In this document: one piece after another, positions 45,887 to 55,411 of the stretch
Layout of the letters: every line of letters begins with the position of its first letter
Numbering within the stretch: the first letter of the stretch is position 1
Assembly: GCF_029867415.1 (NCBI RefSeq)
Contig: NC_081183.1
Coordinates: 145,696,798 to 145,760,797 of the forward strand
Reading direction: 5' to 3'
Source: Vicia villosa
Lineage: Eukaryota; Streptophyta; Magnoliopsida; Fabales; Fabaceae
DNA: 64,000 nt
Translations under genes and position numbers: made by a program
Notes under the pieces: model-generated
Seen by the model: the letters and a program-made list of their open reading frames with translations, nothing else
Told to the model about the DNA's origin: nothing
The model's database searches: none

Positions 45887-48800
45887 CTATCCGTGGCATA
45901 AAGCTGTCATGCGCTTTTCTTCGATTAAGTTCAATTCATCGAATCTGCTTTGACACCACTCGGCTTCTGTTAATTTTGCCTCCATCAAAACTCTCATTGA
46001 TGGAATCTCAACCTCTATAGGTAGGACTGCCTCCATGCCATATACAAGGGAGAAAGGAGTTGCTCCAGTCGAAGTACGTACTGATGTACGGTAACCATGA
46101 AGAGCATACGGGAGCATTTCATGCCAATCTTTGTAAGTGATGACCATCTTCTGAATGATTTTCTTGATGTTTTTGTTAGCTGCTTCTACAGCTCCATTCA
46201 TCTTTGGTCTGTAAGGAGATGAGTTGTGATGTTCAATCTTGAATTCTTCACAAAGCTCCTTCATCATTTTGTTATTCAAATTTGACCCATTGTCAGTGAT
46301 TATCTTGCTAGGAATGCCGTAGCGACAGATGATGTGATTCTTGATAAACCTGACGACAACTTGTCTTGTAACGTTTGCATATGAGGCTGCTTCAACCCAT
46401 TTGGTGAAATAGTCTATGGCTACCAAGATGAAGCGATGTCCGTTGGACGCTTTTGGTTCGATCATTCCAATCATGTCGATTCCCCACATGGAGAAAGGCC
46501 AAGGGGAAGAGAGTATGTTGAGAAGAGATGGTGGCACATGAATTTTATCGGCGTAGATCTGGCATTTGTGACACCTCTTTGCATACTGGTAGCAATCTGA
46601 CTTCATTGTCAGCCAATAATATCCTGCTCTCAGTATTTTCCTTGTCATGGTATGTCCATTGGTGTGAGTACCAAAGGAACCTTCATGTATTTCTCTCATG
46701 AGTATTTCTGCTTCTTTTCTGTCAACGCATCTGAGCAGAACCATGTCGAAGTTTCTCTTGTACAGAACATCTTCATTCAGGAAGAATCTACAAGCTAACT
46801 TTCTCAAAGTCTTTCTATCTTTCTTTGACGCCCCAAGAGGGTACTCTTGCTTTTGAAGAAAGTTCTTGATGTCGTGATACCATGGTTTGTCGTCGATGAT
46901 TGCTTCCATTGTGAACACATGAGCGGGCCTATCCAGGCGCATAACATCGATCCGAGGAATGTCATTCCAATGATTTATCCTAATCATGGAAGAGAGTGTG
47001 GCTAATGCATCAGCCAAATTGTTTTCTTCACGAGGAATGTGATGAAAATCTACCCTGTCGAAGAATGGTAACAATCTTCTCGCGTAGTCTTTGTAAGGAA
47101 TTAGCCCTGGTTGGCGTGTTTCCCATTCTCCCTTGATTTGATTGATGACCAAAGCAGAATCTCCATATACATCCAAGTGTTTGATTCTTAGATCCATAGC
47201 TTCTTCGAGACCCATGATGCAAGCTTCATATTCGGCCTCATTGTTTGTGCATTTGAAAGTTAATCTGGCAGTAAATGGAATATGGATACCCTGAGGTGTA
47301 ACAATGATTGCCCCAATTCCTCGTCCATAAGCATTGACAGCTCCGTCAAAGATTAAGCCCCACTGGGATCCTATCTCAGGTCCTTCGTCTGGTAGTGGCT
47401 CGTCGTGATCTTTCATCTTGAGGTACATGACGTCCTCGTCCGGAAAGTCGAAACTGGTTGATTCATGACCATTGAGTGGGTGGTGAGCCAGGTGCTCAGC
47501 TAGAATGCTTCCTTTCACGGCTTTCTGTGCGTGATACTCAATGTCGTATTCTGATAACAACATCTGCCAACGGGCAATTCTCCCGGTTAAGGCAGGCTTC
47601 TCAAAGATGTACTTGATTGGATCCATATGAGAGATCAAACAAGTAGTATGTCGAATCATGTACTGGCGGAGACGCTTGGCAGCCCAGGCCAAAGCATAAC
47701 ACGTCTTCTCGAGCATGGAGTAGCGGGATTCACAGTCAGTGAACTTCTTGCTCAGGTAGTAAATGGCATGCTCTTTTCTCTTCGTCTCGTCTTGCTGTCC
47801 AAGGACACAACCCATGGAGTCTTCTAAGACGGTTAAGTACATTATCAAAGGTCTTCCTTCCACTGGAGGAGATAAGATCGGTGGTTCGAGCAGATATTCC
47901 TTAATGTTGTCGAACGCTTTCTGACAATCGTCTGTCCAGACGCAACTTTGATTTTTCCGTAGAAGTTTGAAAATAGGAGCGCAAGTTGCAGTCATGAGAT
48001 ATATGAATCTCGAGATGTAATTCAGACGTCCAAGAAATCCTCTAACTTGTTTCTCGGTTCTGGGTGAAGGCATTTCTTGAATTGCCTTGACTTTGTCTGG
48101 ATCTACTTCAATTCCTCGTTTGCTGACAATGAAACCAAGGAGTTTTCCTGAGTAGACACCAAAGGTGCACTTGTTGGGGTTCAGGCGAAGCTGAAACTTC
48201 CGTAAGCGTTGAAATAACTTTGTCAGATTCTGTATGTGATCTTCTTCATTTTCTGATTTGGCAATCATGTCGTCCACATAGACTTCCACTTCTTTATGCA
48301 TCATGTCGTGGAAAAGCGTAGTCATGGCTCTTTGATAAGTTGCCCCTGCGTTCTTTAGTCCAAAAGGCATAACGCGGTAGCAGAACGTGCCCCAGGGGGT
48401 GATGAAAGCTGTTTTTTCCATGTCTTCAGGTGCCATTTTGATTTGGTTGTATCCTGAAAATCCGTCCATAAATGAGAAAACTTTGGATTTTGCTGTACTC
48501 TCTACCAACATATCAATATGTGGTAAAGGAAAAACATCCTTAGGGCTAGCTTTGTTCAAATCTCTGTAGTCGACGCACATGCGGACTTTTCCGTCTTTCT
48601 TAGGAACGGGAACAATGTTTGCTAACCACTGAGGGTATTCTGAAGTGACGAGGAAACCTGCGTTGATCTGCTTTTGAACTTCCTCTTTGATTTTCATGGC
48701 CATCTCCGGATGAGTTCTTCTTAATTTTTGCTTGACCGGAGGGCATTCTGCTTTTAATGGCAAGTGATGCTCCACTATACTGGTATCCAACCCTGGCATA

Positions 48801-49063
48801 TCTTGATAAGACCAAGCGAAGACATCTGAGAATTCTTTGAGCAGCTGTATCAAACTCTCTCTGATCTCTGAACTGAGCGAAGCTCCAATCTTAACCTCTT
48901 TTTTGTTTCCATCGGAACCAAGGTTAATGATCTCTAGAGGCTCATTGTATGGATGAATGGCCTCTTCCTTTTGTTGAAGTAACCGTGAAATTTCCTTTGA
49001 TATTTCTTCGTCTTCTTCTTCCTCTGCCTCGAATACAGGAAACTCAAAGCTTGGAGAAGTCAT
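45887..49063 (-). CDS. pol: Ogre pol: reverse transcriptase, dual RNase H, integrase
   Basis: This is a 1058-codon frame. RT lies at about residues 120-310, with motif A (FSFMDGFSGYNQI, D200) and the YVDD box (262-265). The first gypsy-type RNase H (about 405-530) is degenerate: the expected first catalytic Asp is Thr in MYLTVLEDSMG. A second, archaeal-type RNase H (about 566-690) has FDGAVN (D573), NNEAEYEA, YGDSALV (D635) and NLADAL (D685). Integrase follows, with the zinc site H793, H800, C831, C834 and the DDE core D863, D924, E960. The dual RNase H is diagnostic of the Tat/Ogre lineage. The frame ends in an in-frame TAG before the last ~85 codons. ATG at 49063 may not be the true start, because Ogre pol is thought to be joined to gag-pro by intron removal. 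Confidence 0.95.
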   Translation of the reverse strand: MTSPSFEFPVFEAEEEEDEEISKEISRLLQQKEEAIHPYNEPLEIINLGSDGNKKEVKIGASLSSEIRESLIQLLKEFSDVFAWSYQDMPGLDTSIVEHHLPLKAECPPVKQKLRRTHPEMAMKIKEEVQKQINAGFLVTSEYPQWLANIVPVPKKDGKVRMCVDYRDLNKASPKDVFPLPHIDMLVESTAKSKVFSFMDGFSGYNQIKMAPEDMEKTAFITPWGTFCYRVMPFGLKNAGATYQRAMTTLFHDMMHKEVEVYVDDMIAKSENEEDHIQNLTKLFQRLRKFQLRLNPNKCTFGVYSGKLLGFIVSKRGIEVDPDKVKAIQEMPSPRTEKQVRGFLGRLNYISRFIYLMTATCAPIFKLLRKNQSCVWTDDCQKAFDNIKEYLLEPPILSPPVEGRPLIMYLTVLEDSMGCVLGQQDETKRKEHAIYYLSKKFTDCESRYSMLEKTCYALAWAAKRLRQYMIRHTTCLISHMDPIKYIFEKPALTGRIARWQMLLSEYDIEYHAQKAVKGSILAEHLAHHPLNGHESTSFDFPDEDVMYLKMKDHDEPLPDEGPEIGSQWGLIFDGAVNAYGRGIGAIIVTPQGIHIPFTARLTFKCTNNEAEYEACIMGLEEAMDLRIKHLDVYGDSALVINQIKGEWETRQPGLIPYKDYARRLLPFFDRVDFHHIPREENNLADALATLSSMIRINHWNDIPRIDVMRLDRPAHVFTMEAIIDDKPWYHDIKNFLQKQEYPLGASKKDRKTLRKLACRFFLNEDVLYKRNFDMVLLRCVDRKEAEILMREIHEGSFGTHTNGHTMTRKILRAGYYWLTMKSDCYQYAKRCHKCQIYADKIHVPPSLLNILSSPWPFSMWGIDMIGMIEPKASNGHRFILVAIDYFTKWVEAASYANVTRQVVVRFIKNHIICRYGIPSKIITDNGSNLNNKMMKELCEEFKIEHHNSSPYRPKMNGAVEAANKNIKKIIQKMVITYKDWHEMLPYALHGYRTSVRTSTGATPFSLVYGMEAVLPIEVEIPSMRVLMEAKLTEAEWCQSRFDELNLIEEKRMTALCHG

Positions 49064-49715
49064 ACGGTCGCACGTTTCAACGGGGTATTTTATGATTAAT
49101 CTGCATATGTGTGATAAGTTTTATTTAGACAACGAGGGAAGACTCGGTGTATGCAGTTAATGGAATTTTTGATGTTTTTTTAAGGGTGTTTTTTAGGATT
49201 ACCAATTTCCGAAAAAAAAAGAAAAGGGAAAACTAAACGAAGGAACAGAATGACATTTTTATTTATTGACAGTCATTTCTTGAAACAAAGACCCTATAAA
49301 ACAAAACTCTAATGCTTTGGGCGAAGCAAAGAGGGACATTTTCCTAAGAAATAGTAAAATGCAAAGCCCTATGAAACATCTCTTCACCCTGGGCTATGGT
49401 GAGAGGACAAAATAACGGTGAAAGTTCCTACTTAGGAGTGCGAACAACAGTTGAAACTTCAACAGCTGTCCAGTAGTGGCGAACCCCATTGTGCACTAAG
49501 TAATCTGGAACCTTAGGCTTAAGCTGGCCTGTGGTAGGTCTTGATTTACCAACCACTGTCTTTGCAACACTCAGACGATCTTCTTCTACTTCAGCAGACT
49601 GAGCGGTGTGAGCATACCCATTTCCGAGTGGAGTATGTCGGTTTTTCTTTTGAGGAAACTTCCAATCTTCTGAATGGAGAGACTCGTTGTCGGAGACACT
49701 TTCGAGATCTTCCTC
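49064..49715 (-). other. Pro-RT linker with probable Ogre intron
   Basis: After the TAA that ends gag-pro, the same frame stays open for about 95 more codons (to about 49430). This suggests the stop is a recent mutation. The remaining ~370 bp before the pol ATG is non-coding and T-rich. Ogre elements are known to have an intron between protease and RT. An acceptor-like CATATGCAG lies at about 49109-49101, with the pol frame open downstream of it. The donor could not be fixed among several GT candidates. Confidence 0.4.
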
Positions 49716-52700
49716 TTATGTATTTTGGTCTTGCTCTTCTCCCAAGATGGCATTGACTAGATATGTGAACTCTATATCCGTAGCCTCGGAAGGTGACTTG
49801 GGGATATAATCCTCAATGATGATTTCGCCAGTAGATGATGATGAATAGCAAGGGTTATACATCTCTTTTGGCTGAGAGAGGTACTCATAATCAATGTTCC
49901 ATCCAGTTGGAACAATATCTTCAAGAGAGATTCTTGAACTTTTAGGAGCGGAGTATTTCACCATGTAGTCGAATTTTCCGCTTGGTTCTCCTAATGTATC
50001 CCAAGTCTCTTCGGGGATAGGAGGAACTTCTTCTGATGAACCATGACTTCTGGTGGTGAAGCTGTCAGTAACTTCATCCCTGCTTGGTTGAGTCTTACTT
50101 TCAGATCCTTTAGTCGGATAACAGCAAGGTGAATCAGACTCTGGTAGGGAGATGTATCCTGCTTTGTTAAGATAGGATAACCATTCCTCTTCATCGGTGT
50201 TTTCCGTACCGATGGTATTGACTGTTTGTTGAACAGGTTGAAGAAAACCTCCACTGCAGAAAGTTTCTTGAATGGGGAGAACTACCTCAATCCCTGGGAT
50301 AGCTTTTGATGATGTCGGAAAGAATCCAATTCCCGTTCTGTTCTTGTTGTTGGTAGGAATGTTGATGTGCCCCCAACCACTGGTAGTGTCATCCTTTACA
50401 ACTTGGATTGCATCTTTGTATGAAGAGATAGACGCTGCTTTCTCCTTTCCTTTGTCTAAGGAAAGTGCTTGGAATTTAGTTCCAACAACTTCTTTTGGTT
50501 CTATGTCGGAGAATGATGACAGATTGCTGACGATCAGAGCTCGTTCTCCACATACGGTTACCAATTTGTCATTTCTTATGAACTTCAGTTTCTGATGAAG
50601 TGTTGAAGTAATTGCCCCAGCCTCATGAATCCATGGGCGACCTAGCAAACAACTGTATTGTGCTGGAATGTCCATAACCTGGAAAGTGATTTTGAACGTC
50701 TGAGGTCCAATAGTTATGGGAAGATCTACTTCTTTGAAAACTGACTTTCTTGACCCATCAAATGCTTTGACGATGACATGACTTTTTCTTAGAGGGTAAT
50801 CTTCGAAAGATAATCTTGATAATGTTGATTTAGGCATGACGTTGAGGGAGGATCCATTGTCTATTAGGACTCCTGTGAGTGTATTACCCATGCAGCCAAC
50901 TGAGATGTGAAGTGGAAGATTGTGGTCCACTCCTTCTTCAGGAAGATCTTCGTCACAGAAACTTAGGTTAGTTCCGGCGGAGATGTTGGCAATGATGTTG
51001 TTGAATTGGCTTATTGTAACACTTGGTTCTACAAAAGCTTGTTCCAAAACTTTCTGTAGAGCTTCCCTATGAGCCTCAGAACTCAATAGTAGGGAGAGAA
51101 CAGATATCCTAGACGGAGTATGTAGTAATTGATCTACAATGTTGTATTCACTCCTCTGGATTAACTTCAAGATCTCATCATTTTCTTTCGCTTGAACAGC
51201 ATTGGTCAGATGATTGTCTTGCCTATGTGGTACTCCCTCCGAAGGTTTCTCCACATTTTCTATTGTTCTGTTGAAGACTCGTCCACTTCTGGTGACTCGA
51301 CTAACATCAGCAATGTTGACAACAGACGGTAATGGTATTTCCTTACCATTTTCAATGAATGTAGCATTGTACTTGTATGGTATAGCCTTGCTAGACTCAT
51401 ACGGTACATGACCTGGTAAGTAGATGACTAGTGGTGCAACTGCTGTCTTCCTGCTATCATACTTAACTTGCATAGGTTCAACTTGATTAATTTGAGGAGA
51501 TACGGTAAAGACTTCATCATCTTCTCTATTGGCAAGAACAGTAATGGTATTGTCATCCATCAGCTTTTGAATGTCGTTGCGAACACGCAAACATCCTCGT
51601 GAATTTCTTCGACAGATTTCGCATCTACTGTAAGCGTGGAAATCTGTTCCAAAGTAGGCAAGTCCATTTAAAGTTTTATGGAACCTGACTACCGATCCTT
51701 CAAGGTCTTCAACTTTGTAGATTTTGTATTCTCCTGGACATCCTTGAACCATGTTGATGTCATGTTCAGTTCTGACTCGGATATGTTGAATCCATCCTAA
51801 GTCCATTTGTTCTTGTAATGCAGCTTGAACTACGGCACATCCTTGAGTATTCTTTGGACAAATTTCACATGTGAAGTAGTTGTGAGGTGGTACATGACCG
51901 TACCCAGCTTGTTTAGCGTGCATCCTGACAAGATTTTCCCCTATCTGACGAATGTCGTAGATTTGAATGACATTGGGGTGTTGATCTATCAGATTTACTG
52001 AAGCTTCTTTATGCTGCGGCAAAGGATTTGCTTGGACGTTTGGATTAGTATCTTTGAAGGATAGCATTCCGCTTTTCACTAATCGTTGGACGTCAATCTT
52101 GAAAGATAAACAGTTCTCAATATTGTGACCTGGTGCCCCCTGATGATAGGGACAAGATTGGTCAGCCTTATACCATGGTGAGGAACTATTTGTAGGATTT
52201 GGAGGACTCCTTGTCTGAATGAGTCCTTTTGCCAGTAATGTTGGAAACAATTCTGCATACGGCATTGGTACGGGGTCAAAGGCAGGATACCTTGGAGCCC
52301 GATTGTTGTAATTTGGAGGTCGAACCTGCTGCTGAGGTTGCTGCGACCTTTGTTGAGTTTGTTGTTGCGAGACCTGAGGTTGATAAGCTGGCGCTGAGTT
52401 AACAACCGGAGTTATTGTTGCAACTTGAGGTTGGAATTTCTTCTTGATTTTGTGCAAGGCATTGCTGACATCTTGATCCTTTTTCTTCTGGAAAGAACTT
52501 CCATACTTCCTTGGACCAATAGAAGATTCTGGTTCTTTGTTCAAGCGTCCTTCCCGAACTGCTTCTTCTAAACGTACACCCATGTTTACCATTTCAGTAA
52601 AATCACTTGGTGCACTTGCAACCATTCGTCCGTAGTAAAATGGACTCAAAGTTTTGAGATAGATTTTTGTCATTTCTTTCTCTTCAAGTGGTGGACAAAT

Positions 52701-53633
52701 TTGAGCAGCAACTTCACGCCATCTTTGAGCGTATTCCTTGAAGCTTTCTCTATCCTTTTGAGTCATGGCCCAGAGTTGATCTCTGTCGAGAGCCATATCC
52801 AGATTGTACTTATACTGTTTGACGAAGGCCTCTCCGAGGTCTCGAAAAGTACGAATCTCTGAACTGTCCAAGTTCATGTACCATTTGAGTGCAGCACCAG
52901 TCAGGCTGTCTTGAAAATAATGAATGAGCAATTGTTGATTATCAGTCTGAGTTGACATTCTTCGAGCGTACATCACAAGATGACTTTGTGGGCATGAATT
53001 CCCTTTATACTTCTCGAATTCTGGTACTTTGAATTTGTGAGGAATCTTAACATTTGGAACCAGACAGAGGTCTGCAGCATTCTTTCCAAATAGATCTTGT
53101 CCTCGGAGAGTCTTGAGTTCCTTCTGCATTTGCAGAAACTGTTCTTGGAACTCGTCCAATCTTTCATACACGCCAGCACCCTCACTTGGAGCGTGATGAT
53201 ATACTTGTCCGCCTTGCAGGGGAAAAGTATGCATAATGGGCTGTGGAGAAGCCATGACAGCAGATCTCGGTATCTCAGCATTCTGTTGTGCGAAACCCAT
53301 TGCCGTTGCTCTTGGAACTTCAATTTCCAGAGGTTTGTAACCCTCCGGTGGACGCATATCCATGGTGACTTTTGGAGCTTCAGAAGCTGGAGGTATGTAC
53401 CCTTCTGGAATAAAGTTATACGGCATGCCCCAAGGTCGATCAGGCGGCATAGTATACTGAGGAATAGGAGTAGAAACAATCTCGGAAACCACAGTCCTTT
53501 GTGGTTCTTCTGGCGTTGGTCGATTCTGCGCAACTACCAGGGCTTCTACCATACTATTGAGTCTTTCAACAGTACCTTTGAGAGTATTAATCTCTTCTCT
53601 GAGTTCTTCATTCTCTTGCTCAAAGTCTTCCAT
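49716..53633 (-). CDS. gag-pro: Ogre gag-protease polyprotein
   Basis: This is a 1305-codon frame. Residues 1-35 are a predicted coiled coil, 40-150 are Pro-rich, and 205-345 are the retrotransposon gag core (including FKVPEFEKYKG and WREVAAQICPPLEE). A Gln-rich stretch spans 415-437. A zinc-knuckle variant C-x2-H-x5-H-x4-C is at 494-508. Two similar Cys modules, CEIC-x6-C, lie at about 589-599 and 671-681. An aspartic protease with LIDNGSS (D925) and the flanking hydrophobic LLGRP segment spans about 905-1000. It makes the particle shell and the processing protease. The C-terminus ends at a TAA that looks premature. Start: the ATG at 53633 follows 290 bp of non-coding spacer from ORF1. Confidence 0.92.
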   Translation of the reverse strand: MEDFEQENEELREEINTLKGTVERLNSMVEALVVAQNRPTPEEPQRTVVSEIVSTPIPQYTMPPDRPWGMPYNFIPEGYIPPASEAPKVTMDMRPPEGYKPLEIEVPRATAMGFAQQNAEIPRSAVMASPQPIMHTFPLQGGQVYHHAPSEGAGVYERLDEFQEQFLQMQKELKTLRGQDLFGKNAADLCLVPNVKIPHKFKVPEFEKYKGNSCPQSHLVMYARRMSTQTDNQQLLIHYFQDSLTGAALKWYMNLDSSEIRTFRDLGEAFVKQYKYNLDMALDRDQLWAMTQKDRESFKEYAQRWREVAAQICPPLEEKEMTKIYLKTLSPFYYGRMVASAPSDFTEMVNMGVRLEEAVREGRLNKEPESSIGPRKYGSSFQKKKDQDVSNALHKIKKKFQPQVATITPVVNSAPAYQPQVSQQQTQQRSQQPQQQVRPPNYNNRAPRYPAFDPVPMPYAELFPTLLAKGLIQTRSPPNPTNSSSPWYKADQSCPYHQGAPGHNIENCLSFKIDVQRLVKSGMLSFKDTNPNVQANPLPQHKEASVNLIDQHPNVIQIYDIRQIGENLVRMHAKQAGYGHVPPHNYFTCEICPKNTQGCAVVQAALQEQMDLGWIQHIRVRTEHDINMVQGCPGEYKIYKVEDLEGSVVRFHKTLNGLAYFGTDFHAYSRCEICRRNSRGCLRVRNDIQKLMDDNTITVLANREDDEVFTVSPQINQVEPMQVKYDSRKTAVAPLVIYLPGHVPYESSKAIPYKYNATFIENGKEIPLPSVVNIADVSRVTRSGRVFNRTIENVEKPSEGVPHRQDNHLTNAVQAKENDEILKLIQRSEYNIVDQLLHTPSRISVLSLLLSSEAHREALQKVLEQAFVEPSVTISQFNNIIANISAGTNLSFCDEDLPEEGVDHNLPLHISVGCMGNTLTGVLIDNGSSLNVMPKSTLSRLSFEDYPLRKSHVIVKAFDGSRKSVFKEVDLPITIGPQTFKITFQVMDIPAQYSCLLGRPWIHEAGAITSTLHQKLKFIRNDKLVTVCGERALIVSNLSSFSDIEPKEVVGTKFQALSLDKGKEKAASISSYKDAIQVVKDDTTSGWGHINIPTNNKNRTGIGFFPTSSKAIPGIEVVLPIQETFCSGGFLQPVQQTVNTIGTENTDEEEWLSYLNKAGYISLPESDSPCCYPTKGSESKTQPSRDEVTDSFTTRSHGSSEEVPPIPEETWDTLGEPSGKFDYMVKYSAPKSSRISLEDIVPTGWNIDYEYLSQPKEMYNPCYSSSSTGEIIIEDYIPKSPSEATDIEFTYLVNAILGEEQDQNT

Positions 53634-53923
53634 TCTTTTCTTGCGACTTGAACGAGTGTTGTATGGATGAGACAGCTTGAAAGTCTTGGTTCACCTCCTT
53701 CTCCTCCTCTCTTTCTGGAGAAAGGAAAGTGACTATTAGATCCGCGACAATTCTCGTGTCAGTGCGTACGACTAAAGCGATGCATGATATGCAATTAAGT
53801 TAATATTTTTCAAGGAAACACCATAATTACGTTATGAAACATCAATCTTTTATTAATTAAGCGAAAACACCGTTTTTCACACACTTTGAAAAGGGAAATA
53901 CAGAGAAACTGAGAGAAAGGACT

Positions 53924-54370
53924 CTAAAACTTTGACGAAGAGCCGACTTCACGTTCTAACATCTTCTTCTGTTTCTTGAGCTGAGCGTTCTCTGACGTGA
54001 GCTGATCGATGATCCAGGAAGCAGGAGGGATATGATGAGAAAGTGACGTTTGTGTCACTTGTCGATCGAGCACTTCAAGTAACTCATCCTTCCTTCTTAG
54101 GATGTTTTGAATTTCAACATTTTCCGTGTTGACAATTCGATACTTGTTCCTCCAAGCATTCCTTTCTTGGCATACCTTGTTTAATGCCGCTTGTAATTTT
54201 TCAACATCGGTGGAGAAAAGGTAAATTGGTTCCCTTAGGGGAATAGGTTCTTGATGTTGATATGGCATCCTGAGCTTGAATGCTCTGACGCGTACCCATT
54301 GAAGGTAAGGATCCAGGGAGATGCAAAGATGTTTTCCTAACAATCTTCTCCCTTTTGTGTGAACAAGACG
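53924..54370 (-). CDS. Ogre ORF1, C-terminal part after in-frame stop
   Basis: In phase with the preceding ORF1 frame and separated from it by TGA at 54371-54373. It encodes a Gln/Lys/Leu-rich sequence (ENVEIQNILRRKDELLEVLD and ENAQLKKQKKMLE) predicted to form a coiled coil. The natural stop is near 53924. The short non-coding gap to gag-pro is 290 bp. The role of ORF1 in Ogre is not established. Confidence 0.75.
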   Translation of the reverse strand, partial: RLVHTKGRRLLGKHLCISLDPYLQWVRVRAFKLRMPYQHQEPIPLREPIYLFSTDVEKLQAALNKVCQERNAWRNKYRIVNTENVEIQNILRRKDELLEVLDRQVTQTSLSHHIPPASWIIDQLTSENAQLKKQKKMLEREVGSSSKF

Positions 54371-55411
54371 TCAGGCTTGGACAATTTCCTTCTTCAGCAT
54401 GTTGCCATGATCGTCGATGTTCTTGAAGAACAGACCCTCCAATTGGATATTACTTGGTATATTTTTCATGGGATAGCCGTATTGACGACGGGCTAAAGCT
54501 GGATTGTAACTGATTCCTCCCTTAGTTCCAATAAGGGGTATGTTGGGGAAATTTCCGCAACTGAAGATGATCTTGGTTTCGTCGTTGTCAGGACTATACC
54601 ACTCAATGTCCGTATGAGTGAGAGACATGATTTTCTGTGACCAGTAAAGGCCATCCCTCATGTTCCAGAAAGTGCCAGACTTTGGCAGGTGTGAAACGAA
54701 CCATTCGTATAACAACGGTACGCAGCATGAGATTAATCCTCCTCGCTGCAGGTTTCTTGAATGCACAGAGTGATAAGCATCCGCAAGCAAGGTTGGAACT
54801 GGATTTCCAATTAAGAAGATCTTAATTACGTTGATGTCGACGAAATCGTTAATGTTAGGGAACAAAAATAATCCGTAGATAAGCAAAGCCAAGACTTCCT
54901 CAAATGCGCTCATATCTTGGATGCTGACGAAGTACCGAGCTTGATCAAACAGGAATTTGGAGGGCAATCCTTGAATTCCTCCTCTACTCACCATATGAGT
55001 TCTGATGTCGACTACGTTCAAAGGAGTAGTTGCAGCAATGATAACGTCGTCGGGATTCTTTTCCAAACCGGAGTACGGATCTTGCGCGTACACGGGTATT
55101 CCAATCAGACGAGAGTACTCCTCTAACGTAGGCATGAGCTGGTAATCTGGAAAGGTGAAGCAGTGATACGTTGGATCGTAAAACTGTACCAAGGTGGGAA
55201 GGATCCCATCCACCATGTTGGTATTGAGCAAAGGCAGAAGTTTTCCATACTTCTCCTTGAAAGCCTGGGGGTTGACCACCAGTTTTCCGAGCTTTCCCAG
55301 TTCCTCGACCTGGGGAATCTTGAAGGTGTATTTCCTGGCTCTCTTTCTTCCATAATCCATGGTATAGATCCTTAAGTCCTTTCTCCGTTTCTCTCTTTCT
55401 ATGAAGTTCAA
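54371..55411 (-). CDS. Ogre ORF1, N-terminal part (plant-mobile-domain-like)
   Basis: A 346-codon frame upstream of gag is a hallmark of Ogre. It begins with a basic N-terminus (GRKRARKYTFK) and contains YHCFTFPDYQLMPTLEEYSR, the signature of plant proteins annotated as plant mobile domain-like / DUF7745. It probably acts in the Ogre life cycle, but the function is unknown. It is interrupted by an in-frame TGA at 54371-54373, after which the frame continues in 53924-54370, so this copy is broken. Confidence 0.85.
   Translation of the reverse strand: MNFIEREKRRKDLRIYTMDYGRKRARKYTFKIPQVEELGKLGKLVVNPQAFKEKYGKLLPLLNTNMVDGILPTLVQFYDPTYHCFTFPDYQLMPTLEEYSRLIGIPVYAQDPYSGLEKNPDDVIIAATTPLNVVDIRTHMVSRGGIQGLPSKFLFDQARYFVSIQDMSAFEEVLALLIYGLFLFPNINDFVDINVIKIFLIGNPVPTLLADAYHSVHSRNLQRGGLISCCVPLLYEWFVSHLPKSGTFWNMRDGLYWSQKIMSLTHTDIEWYSPDNDETKIIFSCGNFPNIPLIGTKGGISYNPALARRQYGYPMKNIPSNIQLEGLFFKNIDDHGNMLKKEIVQA

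Noticed and set aside
52973..53533. 186-codon minus-strand ORF in another frame of gag
   Set aside because: It overlaps the well-supported gag frame completely and has no domain similarity.
53097..53651. 184-codon plus-strand ORF
   Set aside because: It is a shadow of the gag-pro gene on the opposite strand, with no domain.
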